A stretch of DNA of 64,000 nt from Siphonodentalium dalli. Lineage: Eukaryota; Mollusca; Scaphopoda; Gadilida; Siphonodentaliidae. The position numbers and the translations under genes were made by a program. The stretch is taken from the NCBI GenBank assembly GCA_032622095.1, contig CP136065.1, positions 18,776,134 to 18,840,133 on the forward strand, in the 5' to 3' direction. The notes beneath the pieces are model-generated. The model searched no databases. It was not told the DNA's origin and saw only the letters and a list, made by a program, of their open reading frames with translations. How positions within the stretch are numbered: position 1 is the first letter of the stretch; each line of letters begins with the position of its first letter. Below, piece by piece: positions 54,862-64,000 of the stretch.

Positions 54862-55482
54862 ATAGTCATCTCCAAATCAATGTTATACAAAGGTTCATCA
54901 ATGTGTTACAGCTATCTCCAAATCAATGTCATACAAAGGTTCATTAAGGTGTTATAGCCATCCCCAAATCAATGTTATACAAATGTTCATCAAGGTGGAA
55001 CAGCCGTCGTCTCCAAATCAATGTTATACAAAGGTCCATCAAGGTGTTACAGCCATCTCCAAATCAATGTTATCACACAAAGGTTCATCAAGGTCTTACA
55101 GCCATCTCCAAATCAATGTTATCATACAAATGTTCATCAAGGTCTTACAGCCATCTCCAAATCAATGTTATACAAATGTTCATCAAGGTGTAACAGCCAT
55201 ATCCAAATCCATGTTATCATACAAAGGTTCATCAATATGTTACAGCCATCTCCAAATCAATGTTATCACACAAATGTTCATAAGATGTTACAGCCATCTC
55301 CAAATCAATGTTATACAAAGGTTCATCAAGGTGTTACAGCCATCTCCAAATCAATGTTATACAAAGGTTCATCAAGGTGCTACAGCCATCTCCAAATCAA
55401 TGGTATACAAAGGTTCATCAAGGTGTTACAGCCATCTCCAAATCAATGTTATACAAAGGTTCATCATGATGTTACAGGCGGG
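54862..55482. repeat. 46-bp minisatellite, about 13 copies
   Basis: The unit is TACAGCCATCTCCAAATCAA, TGTTATACAA, AGGTTCATCAAGGTGT, with small indels. Three units make a multiple of 3, producing repetitive open frames (209 and 157 codons) that are not genes. Confidence 0.95.
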
Positions 55483-55884
55483 TACAGCTGTTAAAGAATT
55501 ACTGCCACGAAACTCGAATTTGGTCTTACTTTCATTATCAAGAATCCTCAAGTGACGAAATGTTGAAATTATTGTTTGTAAATATTTATCGTAACAGCAA
55601 GATCAGTAGTAAATATTCTGCAACAAAAGGTAACTCTAAAATACATGTATTATGATCAGACGTGGTGCTGCGTATTTCAGTATCATACCAGCAGCTGTAA
55701 TGGCTGAACTAATGTCGCTCTGCATTATTTACGTGACTAAATATGTTGCAGGTGACATGCTAATACGGTACGATGAAATTCTCACATGTTGATTGTTTAT
55801 TTGATTTGATCGGCGGGATTTCAATAAATTTCTATTCACATTGGGGGCCTTCAAGGGTGGAGTTCATGGAGAGATACACATTCA
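55483..55884. other. intergenic, nothing recognised
   Basis: No supported feature. Confidence 0.4.
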
Positions 55885-56058
55885 TTAATCATTTTTTATA
55901 ATTTGTTCTTATATTCTTTAACAATTTTATAATTTTTTCTTATATTCTTTATCAATTTTTGATTATTTATTTCATTTTTTCTTACATTTTTTAACAATTA
56001 TAAAAAAATATATTTGTTGGGCCAATGCATTAACTTATATATGTGAGGCGACCTATGA
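55885..56058. repeat. half of a palindromic element
   Basis: An AT-rich core (repeated TTCTTATATTCTTTAACAAT, the complement of the AATGTAAGAA words) leads into the first half of the palindrome at 56022-56057 (GGCCAATGCATTAAC, GAGGCGACCTATG). The other half is lost. Confidence 0.75.
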
Positions 56059-56062
56059 ACAA

Positions 56063-56236
56063 CCGATGTGACTAATGTGTGAACATCACCAACTTCAGTC
56101 TGGGGAATTTCAATCTGATCCTAGGTCTCCCATAGCGAGACCTCAACATAATGAGGTTCCAATGGGTGAGTTTGATGACGCTAACCCGCCATGCGGGTAA
56201 GCGTCAATAAATTCACCCTCTGTGAACCTCAGACTG
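56063..56236. repeat. fifth hairpin repeat with its spacer
   Basis: GTGAACATCACCAACTTCA and CTGATCCTAGGTCTCCCATA match the spacer at 6755-6815. The palindrome 56145-56236 has the centre CTAACCCGCCATGCGGGT and arms ATAATGAGGTTCC and AATTCACCCTCTG. Confidence 0.8.
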
Positions 56237-57679
56237 CAAACGGTATATAGACACACTATTTCAGGGCTTGATTACTATGTTCATGTATCATATTAATCTT
56301 ATTTGCACGATAGAGAGAAGACGCATGAGTTTATAATAACGTACCAGTTGTCAAACAACTACGCGACAAATCCCCATCTTCGCAACCCGAGCTGAAATAT
56401 AAATTATAAGCATCTAAATGAGGTACCCATGTAAGGCAACAAAACGTTAAAAGGTTGTCCATATTTCGTATCCATGCGTTGATGAGTGAACATCCCATGT
56501 GGTTGTAATAACTTGTTCACTGCTATCGTATGTAGATGTACGGCGCATATTCAATTATGGGTTAATAGTATTCCCCGATTGGGTCGCTGGAATCGCCGCG
56601 CGCTTGCATACAACGGAATAGAACTACAATTTTGCTCACTATTTCAGTCGCTTCTTTTAATATTCAACTATATTGCAGTAATCAACTGTGACACTTTCTT
56701 CGTTCAGTAATTGAAGTTATATCCATTCTGCCGGATACGCAAGCTGTGATCGACGATAAGCTCATTTTGATGAATGAAAAGTTCACGCATGTTTGACATC
56801 GAGCATATGATATAATAATGGTGTCTTTGGTAAATTACGTTTAGTGCTATATTTAATCTAACGCTTTAGAAAGTGCCAACACCTTCCACAAAATGCAGCT
56901 ATATCTTGTTTTCAAATATAAAATCGGCTGGTCGTGCAGCAAGTACAAAAGTGATTTGTTCATGTCAATGTCACGCGTAATGTAATTATTATATTTCCAT
57001 TGTGTAACCAAGGAAGTATATTGTTTTTGTACTGGTGCCGTTTTCCGTTTATTTGGAAATACCCAAAAAGTAATTGCACTAGAAAGACGAAACCTGTAGT
57101 GAATATGTAGGCATCTGAGGTCTACTAAAAATAAAGGTATCCGCATGTCGGTCCAATGTTTCTTGGCGGAGTTGTGGCCCTTTTACGATTATTTTTCACT
57201 ATTATTATTATTATACTCAACACTTTTGCAACGCCCAAATCTCTGAAAGTATTAGGATTAGAAAACTGAAGGTTGGTATGTATGTTGGGGTAAATGAGTT
57301 CTATGCCTTTGGATCATAACGAATATTGTCCGCGATTACCCCGCGGAGTTATCTCCCTTTATATGAAAACATGTCATTTTATTATCTCGGAAATTATAAG
57401 GAGCAGAGCATCTGGACCGTATGCACGCCTCGATATGCCCTACTGCCCACGGGCATCAAAACTTGTGTCCGCGCTGTACCTGATGAGTTACCGCCCATAA
57501 ATAGAGACACACTATATACCAGGATGAATAAACTAAGGTTTTTATTTTAGTACAGAGCTCTAAATTTTGTATTGCATATTCCGAATTGGACGAGTGATGC
57601 TGACCCGAATATACCGGGTAAAAATCTTTTTTCCCCAGGACTTTCCGTGTTACGGGGTAAGGAAATATTGCACCTATTT
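56237..57679. other. intergenic, nothing recognised
   Basis: Short open frames only. From about 57290 the sequence begins to resemble the tandem units that follow. Confidence 0.5.
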
Positions 57680-58660
57680 TTCCCGCCCAATCCAAACTGG
57701 CTTATTAAAGAGCAAGATAATGTCGTAGCAGGTACATTGACATACTGCATGTATGTCCCAACAGTTTGACCGCTATACTTTAAAAGTAACCTGCCCAACG
57801 GAGAGTCGGGGTTGGTTGATACTTTATGAAAATTCCACGAAAATTGCAAAGGGGGGAAAATTTAAACATCGAGATAATTTATTTTTTACAAGTACATCTG
57901 ATGGGTAGTGTTCACGCGCATCTACAGTGTGATTTTCTATTTTCCAGATGGAACGGTTTACTCGTGACAGCGCTATATAACATAAATATGCATACTTCAG
58001 TAGTATATCACTAACATATTTTTAGCCCCAAATGCAAACGGGCTAATGAAGGAGCGAGTTTAATGCAGTGGCATGTAAGCCGGTATACTGTAGGTACGCC
58101 TCCAAAATTTGACCTCTCTACTATCAACGCAACCCGCTCAACGGAGTGTTTGTGTCGGGGTGGGTTCAGATTTGGCAAATCCACCGAAAATCAAATGGGG
58201 AAAATTACTCCGAAAATCAGATATTGAGATAAAAACTTTTCGACGAGTGGATGTCATTAGTAGTATCTAAACGCAAGATTAGTATGCTTTTCAAAGTTTC
58301 AGAGTGGACGGTTTAACCCTGGTAGCGTGTAACGTTAACCGATGATATATATTACTCAAATTCAAACCCACTCTTCATGACGCAAATGGACTTATCAATG
58401 AGCAAGGCAAATGCATGAATATGTTCACCGATATACTATAGGTATGTCCGCTCTACTATAAAAGTAACCTGTCCAACGGAAAGGTGGCGTACCCCCCCCC
58501 CCCCCCCACAGGAGGGTCGAGGCTTTTGGCAAATTACGCCGAAACTCGTAAACGGGAAAAATGGAAAATCACGACACAAGTGTTTTATATTTTGAGCACT
58601 GCATGTATTTGGTAGTATATAAGGACAACATTAGTTTTAGAGCGGACGGGTAAGCACTCA
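57680..58660. repeat. three diverged ~345-bp tandem units
   Basis: Shared words, in order: CCAATCCAAACTGGCTTATTA / CCCAAATGCAAACGGGCTAA / CGCAAATGGACTTATCAATG, then GTAGGT-like with ACTATAAAAGTAACCTG, CCAACGGA, GGCAAAT-CCACCGAAA, GGGGAAAA, and an AGATGGAACGGTTTA / AGAGCGGACGGGT block. A C16 run (58492-58507) lies in the third unit. Confidence 0.7.
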
Positions 58661-61189
58661 GCTAGCATTATCGATTTTGATATAGTTATCTCTCGATTAC
58701 AGCTAACTCTATTACAAAGACGTTAATGACTATTGTGTAGCGATAACGCATTGAATAATAATTAATTAATTAATTAACCAAGCGGTCTTTCCTCCGCCAA
58801 TAAAAACTAAAAGATTCTGAATCCGAAACTGAAAGAACTATCCAATAAACGCGAAATAACAGAGTTATGGTACATTAATATGCTTTACGCCGTTTTGATC
58901 TACATGTCGATTACGATATAATCAGACACGCCAAATGACCGTTGAATATGATATGGGCGTCCTGGGGAGGGGTTATAATAGCTCTAAAATGTATCCCTAC
59001 CGAATAAAAATGAATTGTTTGGCTGGGGTGAATGCTGGCTCAGTTGGTCACGACCATGATGCAATAGCATGTCATTAATCATCCACGGTGGGTCGAACTA
59101 AATGACATAAACCTTTGGAATATATATCTTATATATAAATGTCAATGCAAGTCCACCATCAGATCACACAGCACAAATATGAATTCGAATGGAGAGGAAC
59201 ACACATAAACGCATAACATACACATGGAATGGGATACCATGGAAGTATATCTGATTCCATGGAATCTGACCTCTAGTTTGTATTCCTTATTGACTTTAGG
59301 GCAGTACTGTTCCACTGAACAATCATATTGATACTATTCCGGAATATCAAGACGATAAATTACAAATAACTGGGCTGAACTAACCATCGTCGAATATATA
59401 CGATCTTTATAATTAGTTTCCTTGGACCGCCTTCGCTTCATTATCACGCAATGGCCTACATACATTCATAGTATTTTAAGTCGGGTTTAATAGCCGAAGG
59501 GCCGATTTGTGGAGGCGCTCCAACTCTACAACAAAAGGATCATTCTTATTCCCGGGTCTAAATTCCCCGCGTATAGATCCAGCGTTTATTACAATTTATT
59601 ACAGTGACGGCATAAGATCAATGTGTTTCGAATGATCAACTCGCATTTTAAATGTATCGATATAGAACTTAGAAGAACGGTGCCGGTATCGAATGAAAAT
59701 TATTTCAAGCAGACGGCAATTTATTCCGGCAACACTTTACGTTCCCGTCGACGGAGACTGGTGAGAATTTATATATACACACATGTGCTTTTATCTATTA
59801 AATGATAGGAGTTCTCCCCGACAGCAACTGATGTGTTGCCTCGAAATGGCACTGAAGCTCTCGGCCGAAGCCAAGCTACATGTATTACGTGACAAATGGA
59901 ACGAGTTCGAAGCGATACAGGCGATGTCATGTCACTTGTGCATCCGACCAGTTTGACTAAACCCAGATCACTGAACAGCGTGCGATAGTCTGAAACATTC
60001 CGGTGTCCTTCGTATTACATATACCACCGCTATATATGGCTTTCCAAACAATATGACGCCACTGTCTTAGGTTCCCATGTTCCCATAAATAATTCCATAC
60101 ACTGTTATTATTCTGATTCGCTCCGGGTGCGTCATGCCGCCATTTGTGATTGGCTGACTTGTGCGTGATACTTTGGAAATCAATATGATTACCTCTTATT
60201 ATTTCAGATTACCGAACGCGTAGCTGTTAAAGTATCTGTGTTCACTCAGGTGGACATCCAATGTTCTGAGATAACAAGCTCCATTCATCTCATAGCAGAC
60301 GGTGCTGAACTACATGTATAGGTTACAGTACACCATATATAATGTGCTATCACCCACACTCAAATCAGCATACAACCACATCGGGCAACTGAATGGTTGA
60401 TTATCATTGGCATAAAGTTAATGCTGATAAAAAAAATAAAAAAAATAAAAAGCCACCATGAAAATAATATACCAAGATGAATATTGATCCAGAGTGGTTG
60501 ACATAATTAATCTGGCATTTAATTTAAATTTGAAAAGTTGATGATTTTTGTGCGGAATTAGGGTAGTGTCATAAGCGGTAGATTTAAAGACGGAAATGAC
60601 ACGCGGACCTATTACTTTTTTGGGTCATATTGCGTCCGTAGAGTCATTCTTCATAATTGACTCAGTTAGAAAGTTGTCGTTTATGGAGAACAATTGGTGT
60701 ACTGTAACCTATGGTCCTTTTTAAGATTTCTGCTCTTGAAGAGAGGTAGGTGCGCCCAATGTAAAATCCAAGTATGCCCAATTCGTCTAGCGATTTGTAT
60801 GGAATAATTTCTGGAAGTGTTTTCGACAAGCTATCAGATCCGTCACATGTATGTACGTCGTCATTGTTTACTAAACATCACATTCAAGTCAATGTAACTT
60901 TTAGCACAGTCAGATATTGGTGGTGGCAGAAAAGGTTTAATAAAGTAAGAACACAGACATGTACCGAATCAATGTTTCGGAATTTATTTTTGACGTGGGT
61001 ATATACATGGACGCAATTTAATATCGTTTGGACGACTTCTTTATCAGTCCAGTGATCCCAATTGTACGTCCACAGTTTTGAGCTAGCAGCCGTGGGTCTC
61101 TTCTGAATGTATTGCATTGTTTGGTTCTTGCTATTCATACAGTATACGTAAGTACATTTCAGACAACATGCCAAAATTTAGCCCACGTT
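58661..61189. other. intergenic; weak SINE-like segment
   Basis: TGGCTCAGTTGGTCA (59036-59050) is a good A box and GGTGGGTCGAACT (59087-59099) a poor B box, so a decayed tRNA-derived sequence is possible. Nothing else recognised. Confidence 0.45.
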
Positions 61190-61410
61190 ACACTCAAAAA
61201 CATTTCATCGTAATATTACGACAGAAACTGTTGGCAGCAATTGGACCATCAGTAACTATCTTAAAATTACGAGATCAACGTAATTGTCATTTACAAATTT
61301 CATCGTATATTTTCAAAATGATCGTAATATTATGACAGAAAAACTATCATAAAAATACAACATCATCGTAATGTGAATTTACGGTTTAATCATAAAATTA
61401 CATGGCAACG
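61190..61410. repeat. irregular CGTAAT/ATTACG-rich region
   Basis: Repeated words CATCGTAATATTACGACAGAAA (with later ATGACAG variant), ATTTCATCGTA and AAATTAC-GG-CAACGTAAT recur irregularly in both orientations. Confidence 0.55.
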
Positions 61411-62389
61411 TAATGATTAATCTGAAGCTGAGAACCTCGTGTGAATGGAACTGTGTGGGGTATCAAGCCTATGTACCCCTACACATTATAACAAATGCCA
61501 ATAAATGACATAAGTAGCTTGAGGATGGATGTGTCCATCGAACCACAGAAAATTCAACCAGGTCCACAGGTGCTAAATGTCTGCACTATACATCTACAAG
61601 TATTGATAACAATCAATGTCCAACACCTAATTGTCATGAAATCGACATTTCTCGTACAACAAAATTATGGAACAAAGTTACATACCTTGAATAATTAGCC
61701 TAACTAATGTAGGTACCAACCTGTGCTTTCACCATGACAAAAGATAACAAACTCTGATAATCAACGCCCGAGTTAAAAGGTGATATGCTCGGACAGACAT
61801 AGCCCTCGACCACCTGTACTGGTAAATACCCCACAGGGGGGGGGTCAGAAATATTTTTTGAGGCATGTATTCTAATTGTTTACTTTCGACCCTTGTTGGG
61901 ACTCACCCACCCCACGTCCAAATTTTTCCGACCATTTTTTGACACCCACCCCCCTTTTAACACTAAAACAGAGATTTACGGGTGGAAATTCACTGTAAAC
62001 AGCTGTATATGAATTTATGTGCATACAATTTGTCATGGATGTTAACATTGGCATGTAAATAGGAACGAGTCATGTTGGGTTCATTCGGCCAATAAAACAT
62101 GGCTGCCATCGGCCATCTTGGATTTCAAAATTTGCAACAAAATACAACACGATAACTGCCTGCAGTCAGTTTAGCAGCAATTATAATTACATTACTTCTC
62201 TTATTCTAAGGTGTTTTAAGCCAAATTCATTGCAAAAACAGTCAAAACACTTGCGGGAAAAAAAGTTTTGAGTTGCGTGAAAAAAAATATTGTTGGTTCC
62301 ATCGACCACCACACACCCCGGCATACGTGCTTGGAAAAAAAATCCCCCCCCACTGCCCGACCCCCATAAGTATAATATGATAATAACGT
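61411..62389. other. intergenic, nothing recognised
   Basis: Includes one CATCTTGGATTTCAAA block (62110) of the ~160-bp family and a G9 run near 61838. No gene. Confidence 0.5.
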
Positions 62390-62600
62390 AGGAGGAACAG
62401 AGGAAACATGGACTACCGGTGTACCTACATCTAATGATAATAACATGGGAAGGACAGAGGGAACACGGGCTACATTCATCTAGTTACTAGTATAATAACA
62501 TGGGAATATTAACAGAGGAAACACGGGGTACCTTCATCTAATTACTAGTATAATAACATGGGAATATTAACAGAGGAAACATGGGCTACCTTCACAATGG
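62390..62600. repeat. ~60-bp tandem repeat, four units
   Basis: ATAATAACATGGGAA, ACAGAGGAAACA-GGGCTACC and TTCATCTAATTACTAGT recur. The last two units are nearly identical; the first two are diverged. Confidence 0.9.
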
Positions 62601-63407
62601 TCGGTGATTTAGATGCGAGCAGACGGTGCATAAATTACTCTTTTTGTTTTTACTGTACTGAATTGTACACGACTAAGTGCAGCACACATGGTTTCCTCTA
62701 CCAACAATTGATCTGGCTTTGCTGTGATATCGCTTAATTGTAGGAAGCCACGTAAAACCACAAATATAAAATAAATAAATGAAAGGCAGTAGCAACATTG
62801 AGTAAATATTTTTGGGTTTTATGTTGCTTTCCACAACTAAGGCGATATAACAATGAGGCCAGATCATTTGTTGGTGATGGAAACCATGTGGTCTATGGTT
62901 GGTCACCCACAATAGGTAGTCACGGTCCACCGTCTGAACATATCATATGTACACCACCGATCGGAAAGTTTTCTTCAGGCAGGAAGTTGGACAGAGGTCG
63001 CCACATAGGAATCGATCTCATATCCGTCACTAGCTCAGGTCCTACAGCTTGGTGACCGGTACCGCGCTCATTGGACCACTGACCACCTCAGGCTCCACTC
63101 CCCGATAATAAACAACATACAATGTACATATACATGTACACTGATACAACTACTATTTAAACATGAAATACATAGACGTGTGTCTCTGAATTATGCAGCC
63201 ATTGTTATTGACCCAGAAACTCAAACCCAACAAAGCGCTTCCAAAGTTCCATTGGTTTAATTTGGAAGTCCTGAAAATGAAGTAACAATATTGGATACTA
63301 ATTACTATGGACAAAAAAGCAGCTCAGCACCCGCCCCCCCCCAATTTGGGTTCAAGTTTTTAAAACCCATCTGTCACTTTCCAAACATCTATGTACAAAT
63401 ACATGTT
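62601..63407. other. intergenic, nothing recognised
   Basis: No supported feature. Confidence 0.45.
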
Positions 63408-63680
63408 GATAAATCGCAAAACTTTGCGATAAATTGCAAACATCTTTACGATAGATCGTAAAATACTTCGTAAAATAAATCGCAAACATCACAAACATAA
63501 TTGCGATAAATCGCAATCATTTTTGCAATTTTATATAACAGAATCGCAAACATCTTTGCGATAACAAATTTAAATACTTTGCGAAAATCGAAGTGTCACA
63601 AATTTGTTTGTGATTTATCAGTCAAAGATATCGCAAAGTAATTATTGCAAAGAATGAAAGATGGTTGCGATTTATCCCAG
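63408..63680. repeat. region of repeated TTTGCGAT-AAATCGCAAA dyads
   Basis: GATAAATCGCAAA, TTTGCGATAAATTGCAAA, TTGCGATAAATCGCAA, TCGCAAACATCTTTGCGATA and TGCGATTTATC recur at irregular spacing; many are self-complementary. Confidence 0.75.
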
Positions 63681-64000
63681 ATTTACTTATTATATCTTGT
63701 TGAAGTTGTTCCAAATAGCGGTGTTTTTTGTATCAATCAAGAATTTTCGACTTTCCCAATTTTAAATCAGACAAATATTTGGATAAAATTTGTCACTAAG
63801 GCAAATTTTTGGTCAGAAACTGCCGCAACTGAGTTTGGGTGGGTCGGCTTCGGCGCTGGTATTCCAGTATCCATGTTGTTAGTTTGATTTAATATTTGGG
63901 AAAGTAAAAAAATGATTGAAAGTAATGAAACAAAAAAACAGCGGTGTTTGAACAAATGTCAATAAATTAGCTGACAGATCACTCGAAAATCTTGGCGCAA

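Overview
This is a 64-kb window of eukaryotic, animal (metazoan) nuclear DNA. It is AT-rich and dominated by decayed mobile elements and minisatellites. The evidence for an animal is an intact single-exon nanos gene with a perfect Nanos zinc finger, a broken NRF-6-type acyltransferase copy, a KIAA1958/Crypton-type recombinase gene, DIRS-order tyrosine-recombinase retrotransposons and a CR1/L2-like non-LTR retrotransposon. Together these suggest a marine invertebrate (lophotrochozoan or non-vertebrate deuterostome), but the species cannot be fixed from the sequence. No prokaryotic operons, rRNA or CRISPR arrays are present.

Layout. 0-2 kb: nanos on the minus strand with a candidate TATA box and poly(A) signal. 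2.4-7 kb: a palindromic-element remnant, a tRNA-derived SINE-like piece, three TTAA-flanked MITEs and a cluster of hairpin repeats. 7.7-18.3 kb: a compound tyrosine-recombinase (YR) retrotransposon, bounded by split direct repeats (A1, B1-A2, B2) that share the pentanucleotide TATTC. It carries two different gag-RT-RNase H-YR gene sets, both on the minus strand. Set A (8.56-12.85 kb) has an intact YR and an RNase H carrying five in-frame 23-residue repeats. Set B (13.49-17.74 kb) is DIRS/Ngaro-like, with its YR cut off and joined to an SGNH hydrolase remnant. 18.35-20.16 kb: a 42-bp minisatellite with a 16-unit higher-order repeat. 22.3-23.2 kb: a diverged ~160-bp tandem family. 25.1-26.7 kb: a frameshifted KIAA1958/Crypton-like recombinase. 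28.7-29.4 kb: a 16-bp minisatellite. 33.2-34.8 kb: a 46-bp minisatellite. 34.9-37.3 kb: TTAA elements carrying a 67-bp palindrome, one of them inserted in an nrf-6-like pseudogene. 41.3-42.9 kb: another palindromic element and long hairpins. 44.7-47.05 kb: a TTAA element with a 144-bp VNTR, nested in an older inverted-repeat element. 48.7-54.4 kb: a four-level nest (long-TIR element, then TTAA element, then CR1/L2 retrotransposon, then a 0.75-kb insert full of GGTACTC palindromes). 54.9-64 kb: further tandem repeats and apparently gene-free DNA.

How it fits together. Only nanos looks like a working host gene. The RNase H-encoding frame and the YR of set A are the longest open element frames; most other element genes carry stops, frameshifts or deletions. 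No piggyBac-type transposase is visible, although at least five TTAA-bounded families occur, so these copies would have needed a transposase from elsewhere. The outstanding structures are the SDR-bounded double YR element, the RNase H internal repeat, and the conserved 67-bp palindrome family.
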